Source of the DNA: Clostridiales bacterium
GTDB taxonomy: Bacteria > Bacillota > Clostridia > Lachnospirales > Lachnospiraceae
Reading direction: 5' to 3'
Assembly (NCBI GenBank): GCA_022778745.1
Contig: JALFSR010000060.1
Location: 34,548-98,547, forward strand
Length of the DNA: 64,000 bases
This document shows, piece by piece, positions 16,590 through 24,386 of this stretch (the stretch's first letter is position 1; the number at the start of each line of letters is the position of its first letter). The translations under genes were made by a program, and so were the position numbers. The notes beneath the pieces were generated by a model, which made no database searches, had not been told where the DNA came from, and worked only from the letters and a program-made list of their open reading frames with translations.

Positions 16590-17180
16590 TTAAACATTAG
16601 AGTATACACATTTTTTATATTGTTTAACCATTTCGCAGAAATATTCATGTATTTTCGTACAATTAGTCACTTCTGGATGAAAAGAAATTCCGAGCTGATT
16701 GTCATGGCGTACTGCAACGATATTTCCATCAACTTTTGCCAATATGTCTTCGTCAGCAGCCTGTTCTATATACGGTGCACGAATGAAATTCATTGGAATT
16801 TTACCAATCCCCTTCACTTCTGATTCTATATAAAAACTTCCAAGCTGTCTTCCATACGCATTTCTTTTTACAGTGACTGGCAATGTTCCAAAATATGTAT
16901 GAGTATCATTTGATAACTGTCTTGCAAGCAAAATCAACCCTGCACATGTCCCAAATACAGGCATTCCCTCTTCTATTTTTTTCTTTATTGGTTTAAATAG
17001 CTCTAATTCTTTCAACAATTTTCCCTGTACAGTACTTTCTCCTCCTGGAAGAATCAAACCATCAAAGGGCTGTTCCAGATCCTTTCTCTGGCGAATTTCA
17101 AAACATTGTACACCGATTTGTTTCAGCATCTTTTCATGTTCGATAAAAGCTCCCTGTACTGCTAAAACTGCAATCGTCAT
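16590..17180 (-). CDS. pdxT: Pyridoxal 5'-phosphate synthase glutaminase subunit
   Basis: 196-residue class I-type glutaminase that feeds ammonia to PdxS. Cys nucleophile in PVFGTCAGLILLA, His-Glu pair in ISFHPEVTN, and the oxyanion segment GLILPGGESTV are all present. It follows pdxS by 25 bp in one operon. The start is an ATG at 17180 with AAAGAGAGGAAAGAAAC upstream. Confidence 0.96.
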   Translation of the reverse strand: MTIAVLAVQGAFIEHEKMLKQIGVQCFEIRQRKDLEQPFDGLILPGGESTVQGKLLKELELFKPIKKKIEEGMPVFGTCAGLILLARQLSNDTHTYFGTLPVTVKRNAYGRQLGSFYIESEVKGIGKIPMNFIRAPYIEQAADEDILAKVDGNIVAVRHDNQLGISFHPEVTNCTKIHEYFCEMVKQYKKCVYSNV

Positions 17181-17205
17181 GTTTCTTTCCTCTCTTTCGC
17201 AGTTA

Positions 17206-18084
17206 TTATTTTCCTCTTTCTGCCATTAAAAGTGCAATCTCATCTTCATTAATTCCGACCATTGCTTCTCCTAAATCTTCTGAAAGCTCTGCAATCAATT
17301 TCGCATCCGTATAATTCGTCACAGCCTTCACAATCGCAGCTGCTCTCTTCGCTGGATTTCCAGATTTAAAAATACCAGAGCCAACAAATACGCCTTCTGC
17401 ACCAAGCTGCATCATCAATGCTGCATCTGCTGGAGTTGCCACACCACCCGCTGCAAAATTAACAACTGGCAGTCGTCCATTTTTATGGACATATTCTACT
17501 AACGCATATGGCACTTCCATTTCCTTTGCCGCCTGGAATAACTCATCTTCTCTCATAGAAGTCAATCTTGCAATCTCACGATTCATCATACGCATATGAC
17601 GTACTGCCTGTACAATATCTCCTGTACCAGGTTCTCCCTTTGTACGAATCATCGATGCACCTTCCTGAATGCGACGCAGTGCCTCTCCCAAATCCTTTGC
17701 ACCACATACAAACGGAACACGGAATTTTGTCTTATCAATATGATATACATCATCCGCTGGAGACAATACCTCACTCTCATCAATATAATCGATTTCGATC
17801 GCTTCCAACACTTGTGCCTCCACAAAATGTCCAATTCGACACTTCGCCATAACTGGAATACTTACTGCTTCCTGAATTCCCTTAATCATCTTTGGATCAC
17901 TCATACGAGATACTCCGCCAGCTGCACGAATATCCGCAGGAATACGCTCCAACGCCATAACCGCACAAGCACCCGCCTCCTCAGCAATTTTTGCCTGCTC
18001 TGGTGTCGTAACATCCATAATCACTCCACCTTTCAGCATCTGTGCCAACTGTTTATTTAATTCATATCTATTCTCTTCCATCAA
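17206..18084 (-). CDS. pdxS: Pyridoxal 5'-phosphate synthase, synthase subunit
   Basis: 292 residues, forms the dodecameric core that makes PLP from ribose 5-phosphate, glyceraldehyde 3-phosphate and ammonia. Catalytic lysines lie in [14 protein letters not shown] and [14 protein letters not shown]; the Asp of [17 protein letters not shown] and the phosphate loop [16 protein letters not shown] are conserved. Upstream is an unusual regulatory array (18263-18401). Confidence 0.97.
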   Translation of the reverse strand: MMEENRYELNKQLAQMLKGGVIMDVTTPEQAKIAEEAGACAVMALERIPADIRAAGGVSRMSDPKMIKGIQEAVSIPVMAKCRIGHFVEAQVLEAIEIDYIDESEVLSPADDVYHIDKTKFRVPFVCGAKDLGEALRRIQEGASMIRTKGEPGTGDIVQAVRHMRMMNREIARLTSMREDELFQAAKEMEVPYALVEYVHKNGRLPVVNFAAGGVATPADAALMMQLGAEGVFVGSGIFKSGNPAKRAAAIVKAVTNYTDAKLIAELSEDLGEAMVGINEDEIALLMAERGK

Positions 18085-18111
18085 AATCTCTCCTTCTTAA
18101 ATATAATTGAT

Positions 18112-18142
18112 GTTTGGGTCAAAAGATAGTTTGCCCCCATGA
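18112..18142 (-). repeat. Dispersed repeat family 3, short terminal fragment in the pdxS leader
   Basis: GGGTCAAAAGATAGTTTG followed by CCCATGATAC matches the reverse complement of the right end of the longer element at 22460-22490. It lies in the pdxS 5' leader. Confidence 0.65.
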
Positions 18143-18246
18143 TACAACAAACAAAAATATACCTATTTTCACTTGCCTGATATCTTCGTATAAATAATGT
18201 ACATTACTACAAAACAAATATTTATAATTTGCTTCACTGTTTCTTC

Positions 18247-18275
18247 ATTATAATAGAGTAATGGTATTTTATCAA
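18247..18275 (-). promoter_or_regulatory. Predicted pdxST promoter
   Basis: Minus strand TTGATA (18270-18275), 17 bp, TATAAT (18247-18252). The perfect palindrome described next covers the -35. Confidence 0.72.
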
Positions 18276-18401
18276 ATACCAATTTTAACTTTTTAATCCA
18301 TACCACATTTTTATATCATACCAATTTATATATTTTTAATCATACCAGTTATCTTTTTCATACCAAATTTTATATTTTAATCCATACCAATTATACTTAC
18401 T
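18263..18401 (-). promoter_or_regulatory. Operator-like array upstream of pdxS: palindrome plus three 42-bp direct repeats
   Basis: A perfect palindrome GGTATTT-tatc-AAATACC (18263-18280) overlaps the -35. Next to it, ATACC occurs at 18276, 18300, 18318, 18342, 18360 and 18384, i.e. spacings of 24, 18, 24, 18 and 24 bp. This equals three degenerate tandem units of 42 bp (18276-18317, 18318-18359, 18360-18401). The half sites lie on one face every four or two turns less a little, as for a regulator that binds several direct repeats. A PdxR-type (MocR) activator is the natural guess but no such gene is in the window. The remainder of the 534-bp gap contains the repeat fragment and the yjiH terminator. 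Confidence 0.65.
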
Positions 18402-18491
18402 ATATTTATCTAAAACCTCATTATACAAATATTTTCTCCACTTACTTACAATAAAACAGTTAGTTTGCCGTTTATCAGACGATACTTAACA

Positions 18492-18540
18492 CAAAAAAGT
18501 CGTTTGCCCTGCATTTTACGCACTCAAAGCAAACGACTTT
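18492..18540 (-). terminator. Terminator of the aminotransferase-hcxA-yjiH operon
   Basis: Perfect 12-bp arms AAAGTCGTTTGC / GCAAACGACTTT; on the minus strand the stem is followed by TTTTTTGTG. A second weaker hairpin (CACAAAGAA/TTCTTTG) lies at about 18568-18595. Confidence 0.85.
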
Positions 18541-18618
18541 CTTATTCCGCTTTCCATTTTAACTAGCACAAAGAAACTTCTTTGTTCCTGTGCATGTTCG
18601 GCATTTCACTCAGATTCT

Positions 18619-19998
18619 CTACAATAACAGATTTGTAAACAGAACAATTACTGGCAATGCAATAATCGTACGCTCTAAAAATATAATCAAAATCTCCTTA
18701 AATCCAAGCGGAACTTTACTCTTTATAATAATTGCTCCTACTTCTGTAAGATAAATAATCTGTACCAAAGACAAAATACCAATCACAAACTTTGTTTTTA
18801 TAGACGTAATACCCGTAAGTAAAATCGCTGGAATAAACATATCTACAAATCCAACTAATGTTGCTGGAGCTGCCGCAAATGCCTCTTCCAATCCAAGAAG
18901 CTGCATCATCCATCCCATTGGATAAGAAATCCATGTGAAAATTGGTGTATACTGCACTACAATCAAACTAATCGTTCCCCATGTAACTACAATCGGAATC
19001 AAATCAAAAAACATACTCGTCAGAACTGCCATACCACCATGCACAACATTGCTCACACCAAATGTTTCAGAGCGTGTACAACTTTGTTCCAATGCCCATT
19101 TCAATGTTGACATTTTCTCTGGAACATCTTCTTTAATTCGTTTTCCTGTTTCTTCATTATAAGTATCTGGAAGTTTAGAAAGCGGAGGAATTCTTGTCAT
19201 AATAATCGCAAGCATAATTCCGACCAAACAGATAATCAGATAAAATGTTGGAAATACATCGGTCAGTCCAATTGTTTCTGCAACCATCAAGCAAAATGGA
19301 ATGGATACGATGGAAAAGTTTGTCATAATAACAGCAGCCTCTCTTCCACTATAAAATCCGCCATTGTACTGCTCTCTTGTCAAAATTACAGCGGCATTGG
19401 ATGCCCCAAACCATGATGCAATCAAGTCAATTGAAGCTCGTCCTGGCACTTTAAATAATGGACGCACAACAGGTCTTGCAATGACGCCTAAAAACTCCAT
19501 AATTCCACAATCTGTCAAGAATGGCATAATAAAGCTCAGTGAAAATACAATTGCAATCAAAGACCCTGCCAAAGAAATCATACTTGCCCCTGTATCTGCG
19601 GAAAGTACCTGTTCTGGTCCTACCTGAAATAAGACCATAACTACAATCACAACGCTTAATATTTTTGTGAGTAAATAAATCAAAGAGGTTGAAAACATCT
19701 TTTTTAGCATTAGACGTTTTTCTATAAACTGTGGTTTTACAAAAAATTCCAATAATGACATCCCCGCTGTTACAATCATAATTGCAAGCAGCATCCAGTT
19801 TAACACTGGTTTTAATACAGATTTCACTAAATCCGTTAATTCGGTAATCCCTGTTGTAAAGGAATTTCCTTCTGGGAATGGAACTAAAAACATTCCAATT
19901 CCTAGTGCTGATCCAAGAATAAATTTCAGCATATTTTTTGTATTAATTTTTGAATCTCTGTTTTGATACATAGCAGAACTATTTTTCGGCTGTTTCAC
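18619..19998 (-). CDS. YjiH family membrane protein (nucleoside-recognition/Gate domain)
   Basis: 459-residue membrane protein with about ten hydrophobic segments, matching YjiH-type proteins that carry the Gate (nucleoside transporter recognition) domain. Family segments include ASWFGASNAAVILTREQYN, FFVKPQFIEKR and GEAFAAAPATLVGFVDMF-like GLEEAFAAAPATLVGFVD. Function of YjiH proteins is not established; several lie beside amino-acid or peptide genes. The ATG at 19998 overlaps the dehydrogenase stop (ATGA), so it belongs to the same operon and could carry the substrate or product of the two enzymes; that is inference. Confidence 0.85.
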   Translation of the reverse strand: MKQPKNSSAMYQNRDSKINTKNMLKFILGSALGIGMFLVPFPEGNSFTTGITELTDLVKSVLKPVLNWMLLAIMIVTAGMSLLEFFVKPQFIEKRLMLKKMFSTSLIYLLTKILSVVIVVMVLFQVGPEQVLSADTGASMISLAGSLIAIVFSLSFIMPFLTDCGIMEFLGVIARPVVRPLFKVPGRASIDLIASWFGASNAAVILTREQYNGGFYSGREAAVIMTNFSIVSIPFCLMVAETIGLTDVFPTFYLIICLVGIMLAIIMTRIPPLSKLPDTYNEETGKRIKEDVPEKMSTLKWALEQSCTRSETFGVSNVVHGGMAVLTSMFFDLIPIVVTWGTISLIVVQYTPIFTWISYPMGWMMQLLGLEEAFAAAPATLVGFVDMFIPAILLTGITSIKTKFVIGILSLVQIIYLTEVGAIIIKSKVPLGFKEILIIFLERTIIALPVIVLFTNLLL

Positions 19999-21089
19999 TC
20001 ATTTTCCTCCTCACTAAGTGTCTCTATTTCTAAAACTCCCTCGTATACCATATCTTTTGTCACAATATATGGCAAATGTTCCATATCTGGTCCTTTCACT
20101 GTCTCTTCCAGCACAGCTTCCAGCCATTGCCGATCTGTTGTCTGTATTCCCATATCTGCAAGGCAGACAGGCATTCCAAGCTGTTTTAAAAATGCATACA
20201 ATTCTTGCATTTTCTTCTTCTGCTTGTCAATCGCAAGCTGCACTAACACTCCATATGCCACAACATCTCCATGCAAATTTCGTTCCTCAAACTGCGGCAA
20301 AATCGCAAGTCCATAAAACAACGAATGAGCAATCGCACAATTATAGCAATCTTCGACCAGTAAAGACACTAATCCAGTACTTACAATATTGGCAAGTACA
20401 ACTTGCTGAAGTGCATAGCTCACTGTATTATTTTTGCAGTCTGCCATTGCCTGCACTCCATGTTCCACAATTGGTGCATAACACATATTGCTGATTTCTC
20501 TTCCAAGTGCCGAATTATGATCCAGCTTATCTCCTCTTGCCGCCATATGACACTCAAAATGTTTTCCAATCGTATCGCCCATTCCCGCACGCAAATATTT
20601 TTCAGGAGCTTTTGCAATAATATCCGTATTAATAAAACTATGTACTGCTGGTCTTTCATAAAAATAAAAACTGTCAAATGATCCATCTTCCCGATAAACA
20701 ACAGAAAGTGCTGTTGTCGCTGCACAGGTCGCTGCAATTGTCGGAAGTGTAATTACAGGCACCCCCATCTCGTATGCCGTTCCCTTTGCTGTATCCAATG
20801 CTTTTCCGCCGCCAATTCCAACGACTACTTCTGCACCGGAATCTCTTCCAATTTTTGCAAGCTCATGAATACGGGCATACGTACAGTCATTTCCAAACAA
20901 TGCTTTCGCCACGATTGTAAGATTACTGCCTTTCATCGCATTTTTTAATGCCCCCATTGCCTGTTTCATTGCCTTTTCTCCGCCGATCAAAAACAGTTTC
21001 GTTCCATAATTGGAGCAAACTAAAGGAAACGTTTCATAAGCATTCGGACCAATTGTATAATTTGCAAACATCACTGAATAATCTAACAT
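19995..21089 (-). CDS. Iron-containing alcohol dehydrogenase family, HcxA/YbdH-like hydroxycarboxylate dehydrogenase
   Basis: 364 residues of the glycerol dehydrogenase-like group. NAD-binding GIGGGKALDTAKGTAYEM and LPTIAATCAATTALSVVY, metal ligands in AGMGDTIGKHFECH, AIAHSLFYGLAILP and LHGDVVAYGV. It resembles E. coli HcxA (YbdH), which reduces 2-oxo acids such as 2-oxobutyrate to 2-hydroxy acids. The neighbour aminotransferase resembles YbdL, whose gene adjoins ybdH in E. coli, so the pair is conserved across distant phyla. Start overlaps the aminotransferase end by 7 bp. Confidence 0.85.
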   Translation of the reverse strand: MLDYSVMFANYTIGPNAYETFPLVCSNYGTKLFLIGGEKAMKQAMGALKNAMKGSNLTIVAKALFGNDCTYARIHELAKIGRDSGAEVVVGIGGGKALDTAKGTAYEMGVPVITLPTIAATCAATTALSVVYREDGSFDSFYFYERPAVHSFINTDIIAKAPEKYLRAGMGDTIGKHFECHMAARGDKLDHNSALGREISNMCYAPIVEHGVQAMADCKNNTVSYALQQVVLANIVSTGLVSLLVEDCYNCAIAHSLFYGLAILPQFEERNLHGDVVAYGVLVQLAIDKQKKKMQELYAFLKQLGMPVCLADMGIQTTDRQWLEAVLEETVKGPDMEHLPYIVTKDMVYEGVLEIETLSEEENE

Positions 21090-22258
21090 AATTCCCCCAA
21101 TTTTGCCAAACGTCTTAATGCCTCATCCAATGTCTTTTTTTCGCGGGCAAAATGCAGACGGATCAGATGATTGACTGGCTCACGGAAAAAGCTTGAGCCT
21201 GGTACTGCTGCGACACCAATATTTTCCACCATCCACTCACAAAACTGTAAATCCGTCCATCCATGAAACTGCTCTTTTTCCAAGAATTCTGAAATATCAA
21301 TCAATACAAAATAAGTGCCTTGCGGTACGGTATGTTTTAAGCCAATGCGATCCAAACCATCTAAAAAATACTGTCTTTTTTCACTGTAAATCTGTTTCAG
21401 TCCTTCATAGTATTTCGGTCCAAAGTTTAACCCAACAGTTGCCGCCTCCTGCAATGGAGCTGCTGCACCTACCGTCAAAAAATCATGCACTTTTTTTGCA
21501 TTTTCAATCACTTCTTCTGGTCCAATTAAATAGCCAAGACGCCATCCTGTAATGGAATATGTTTTGGAAAGAGAATTACATGTAATGGTACGCTCATACA
21601 TATTTGGAAGAGACGCCATATAAGTATGTTCATATGGATCAAAAATAATATGCTCATATACTTCATCTGTAATGACAAATGCATCGTATTTTTCTGCAAG
21701 CTGTCCAATAAATAACAATTCTTCTCTTGTAAATACTTTTCCACATGGATTAGATGGATTACAAATAATAATCGCTTTTACCCCCTGTTTAAATGCATCT
21801 TCCAACACTTGTCTGTCAAATTCAAACGTCGGAGGCACAAGTGGAACATAAATTGGGTCTGCTCCAGACAAAATCGCATCTGCTCCATAATTTTCATAAA
21901 ATGGAGAAAACACAATTACTTTATCTCCTGGATTACAAACTGTCATCATCGCACTCATCATTGCTTCTGTTCCACCACAAGTCACAACTATTTCCGTTTC
22001 TGGATCAACTTTTCTTCCAAACGATTTGGATGCTTTTCTTGCTAACGCTTCTCGAAAATTTTCTGCACCAAACGTAATTGAATATTGATGTGGACCTTCC
22101 TTTGCTGCTTTTGCAAGTGCATCTGTAATTTCCTTTGGCGGATCAAAATCTGGAAATCCTTGTGATAAATTAATAGAATCATGCGCATCACTGATTCTTG
22201 TCATTCTTCGTATTACTGAGTCAGTAAATGTACCAACTCGATCGCTTAACTTTGGCAT
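21083..22258 (-). CDS. Class I PLP-dependent aminotransferase (YbdL/methionine aminotransferase-like)
   Basis: 391 residues. Seen: INLSQGFPDFDPP at the N-terminus, VTCGGTEAMMSAMM for the PLP phosphate loop, IICNPSNPCGKVFT, VITDEVYEHIIFD (Asp binding the pyridine nitrogen), NSLSKTYSITGWRLGYL with the Schiff-base lysine, and LIRLHFAREKKTLDEAL with the carboxylate-binding Arg. Likely converts a hydrophobic or sulfur amino acid to its 2-oxo acid, which the next gene product could reduce. First gene of a three-gene operon; a MerR-type promoter lies about 350 bp upstream beyond an inserted repeat. Confidence 0.9.
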   Translation of the reverse strand: MPKLSDRVGTFTDSVIRRMTRISDAHDSINLSQGFPDFDPPKEITDALAKAAKEGPHQYSITFGAENFREALARKASKSFGRKVDPETEIVVTCGGTEAMMSAMMTVCNPGDKVIVFSPFYENYGADAILSGADPIYVPLVPPTFEFDRQVLEDAFKQGVKAIIICNPSNPCGKVFTREELLFIGQLAEKYDAFVITDEVYEHIIFDPYEHTYMASLPNMYERTITCNSLSKTYSITGWRLGYLIGPEEVIENAKKVHDFLTVGAAAPLQEAATVGLNFGPKYYEGLKQIYSEKRQYFLDGLDRIGLKHTVPQGTYFVLIDISEFLEKEQFHGWTDLQFCEWMVENIGVAAVPGSSFFREPVNHLIRLHFAREKKTLDEALRRLAKLGELC

Positions 22259-22312
22259 ACTTCGTTATCCTCCTCAATTAATTTTTATGCATAATATACA
22301 TTTATATGATAC

Positions 22313-22490
22313 CAGAGTCAAAAGGTCATGCTTTTTCATGCAAGCATGAAAAAGCATGATTTTGGAACCCGCAAAACATGAGAAAGTAGCCCGATTAGGG
22401 TGAATTTCGAATGTTTCTAGTATTGCGAGAGCACATAGTGCGGAGCAATCCGTAGGTATCATGGGATCAAACTATCTTTTGACCCCAACA
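22313..22490 (+). repeat. Dispersed repeat family 3, long MITE-like copy
   Basis: About 178 bp bounded by short inverted ends (GAGTCAAAAGGTCATG at left; reverse complement of the right end GGGTCAAAAGATAGTTTG). Inside is a strong hairpin of GCTTTTTCATGC / GCATGAAAAAGC (about 22330-22357). The central part is related to 4983-5068, the right end to 18112-18142. It has no coding capacity that I trust and separates the aminotransferase gene from its promoter. Confidence 0.7.
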
Positions 22491-22582
22491 TCTTTATATT
22501 GTAATACACAGCAAATAGTACGTATCACCATCATACTACGCATATAAAACGGACATTTCTATGAAACTATTAATTTTTTCTC

Positions 22583-22637
22583 TTGCTTCTTACCGTTTTC
22601 TTGTTTATAATAAGGGATACCGTTACGGTATAGTCAA
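22583..22637. promoter_or_regulatory. Overlapping divergent promoters with a MerR-type operator
   Basis: Plus strand: TTGCTT (22583-22588), 17 bp, TATAAT (22606-22611) for the merR gene. Minus strand: TTGACT (22632-22637), 19 bp, TATTAT (22607-22612) for the aminotransferase operon. The 19-bp spacer contains the palindrome ATACCGTTACGGTAT (22617-22631). A 19-bp spacer with a central dyad is the hallmark of MerR-activated promoters. Confidence 0.75.
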
Positions 22638-22654
22638 GGGAGGAATGTATATTT

Positions 22655-23482
22655 ATGCAAAAATTTTCCACACCAACATTTACAACAGGACAGTTTGCTA
22701 AACTATGCGGAACAAACAAACGTACCCTTATTTTTTATGATGAAATAGGTCTATTTCGTCCTGAAAAAATTGATGAGCAAGGATATCGTTATTATTCAGA
22801 ACAGCAATGCGATATTTTTTCAGTCATCACTGCATTAAAAGAATTAGGAATGCCCCTAAAATCAATCAAACAATTTTTGGATACCCGAGATTCTAACCAG
22901 CTGCTTCAATTATTAGAAAAAAAACAATTGGAAGTTGAAAAAGAAATGAATCGTCTCAAACGCATACAGCAACTTATTCAAACACGAATTGGACTGCTTC
23001 ATGAAGCAAAGAAAGTCCATTTTGATCGCTTGACAGTTGAGACAATGCCAGAAGAATATATGATTCTCAGTGCTCCTATTCACAGCAATGACCATGAAAA
23101 AATTATTCATACAATCTATCATCATCTTTCCAACTGTATTCAACATGGATGGAATGAAGGGTATCCATACGGAGCAATGCTTGAAACTGCACTTGTACTG
23201 AATGGAAATTATGAGCAATATGCCTATTTTTTCACGAAAATTCATCAGCCGCCAAACTCTGATGAAATGCTCCTCCATACAAAACAGGCAGGCACTTATT
23301 TAACTGCCTATCTAAAAGGAGACTATTATCAGGCGGACACGATATTAGAATTATTTCGAACATTCATTCAAACACATCCTATTCGTGTTGGATCTTATTT
23401 TTATAAAGAAGGAATTATTGATGAAGTTGCAGAAACTTGCAAAGATTCCTTCGTAACAAAAATTTCAGTGCAACTATTATAA
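22655..23482 (+). CDS. MerR family transcriptional regulator with effector-binding C-terminal domain
   Basis: 275 residues. N-terminal MerR helix-turn-helix ([39 protein letters not shown]), a long dimerisation helix at about residues 75-115 ([20 protein letters not shown]), and a C-terminal half resembling the GyrI-like/BmrR ligand-binding fold (residues 125-275). The ligand is unknown. GGGAGG precedes the ATG. By position and operator it should control itself and the divergent aminotransferase operon. Confidence 0.88.
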   Translation: MQKFSTPTFTTGQFAKLCGTNKRTLIFYDEIGLFRPEKIDEQGYRYYSEQQCDIFSVITALKELGMPLKSIKQFLDTRDSNQLLQLLEKKQLEVEKEMNRLKRIQQLIQTRIGLLHEAKKVHFDRLTVETMPEEYMILSAPIHSNDHEKIIHTIYHHLSNCIQHGWNEGYPYGAMLETALVLNGNYEQYAYFFTKIHQPPNSDEMLLHTKQAGTYLTAYLKGDYYQADTILELFRTFIQTHPIRVGSYFYKEGIIDEVAETCKDSFVTKISVQLL

Positions 23483-23603
23483 TGCCGCACACTAATATTT
23501 TTTTATTTTTTATAAATTTTCGACAATTTACCCTGTACTATTTCTGAAAATATGATAAAATATTCAAAGAATACAAAGTCAATACATAAGAAAGGAGATT
23601 ATA

Positions 23604-24341
23604 ATGGACACGAAGATTGATAAATTGAATACAGAACTATCACCGAATCATCCTAAGTCATTCTCATCGGATGCTGCTTCTTTTTGGAGTTTAGTGGAAT
23701 CACGAGAATTTCAGGAAATTATGATGTTGTATCGCTGTGCGATTCGCGAAGTCCAGACAAAATTTGAAGTACTTGATGATGAACTTTCTCATCGTCGCAA
23801 CCGCAAACCGATTGAATATATTATTTCTCGTATTAAACGTCCAGAAAGTATTGTAGAAAAGCTCTATCGAAAGGGATATCCTCTTACGATTGATTCGATC
23901 AGACAACACTTGAATGATGTAGCAGGAATTCGTATTGTATGCTCTTTTATCGACGATATTTATGATATTGCGAGAATGTTAGTTAAGCAGGATGATATTA
24001 CTTTAATAGAAGTGAAAGATTATATTCGTAATCCGAAGCTAAATGGCTACCGTAGTCATCATATGATTATTGAGATTCCAATTTTTCTTTCTGACCGAAA
24101 AGAAATGATGCGTGTAGAAGTGCAGCTTCGTACGATTGCGATGGATTTTTGGTCTAGCTTGGAACATCAGCTCAAATACAAACGAGACATTCCTCATGCT
24201 GATGATATTGTAAGTGAACTGAAAGACTGCGCAGATGTCATCGCTCATACCGATGCTCGGATGCAGGAAATTAAAAATCGTATCTATGTCAATGACACTC
24301 GAATTCAAGATCTTTGGAATCTACAAGAAGAAACAATCTAA
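23604..24341 (+). CDS. Small alarmone synthetase (RelP/SAS2-like GTP pyrophosphokinase)
   Basis: 245 residues containing only the RelA/SpoT synthetase domain; the hydrolase, TGS and ACT domains are absent. Motifs: SRIKRPESIVEKLYRKG, DVAGIRIVCSFIDDIYDI, NPKLNGYRSHHMIIEIP (the YRS loop that binds GTP) and EVQLRTIAMDFWSSLEHQL. Makes (p)ppGpp, generally under cell-envelope stress through transcriptional control. AAGGAGATTATA precedes the ATG. The window also carries the long bifunctional Rel. Confidence 0.93.
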   Translation: MDTKIDKLNTELSPNHPKSFSSDAASFWSLVESREFQEIMMLYRCAIREVQTKFEVLDDELSHRRNRKPIEYIISRIKRPESIVEKLYRKGYPLTIDSIRQHLNDVAGIRIVCSFIDDIYDIARMLVKQDDITLIEVKDYIRNPKLNGYRSHHMIIEIPIFLSDRKEMMRVEVQLRTIAMDFWSSLEHQLKYKRDIPHADDIVSELKDCADVIAHTDARMQEIKNRIYVNDTRIQDLWNLQEETI

Positions 24342-24386
24342 AACACATCCCTGTCTAGGGATTTTATAAAGAAAGGATTTATTATT

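Noticed and set aside
18263..18401. Phased repeats upstream of pdxS as a CRISPR array or origin iterons
   Set aside because: Only three degenerate 42-bp units, no spacers, no cas or replication genes, and a promoter at their edge; an operator explains them better.
4885..22462. Two short frames (4885-5097 and 22274-22462) giving similar peptides
   Set aside because: The similarity comes from the shared non-coding repeat; frames have different ends and no start signals.
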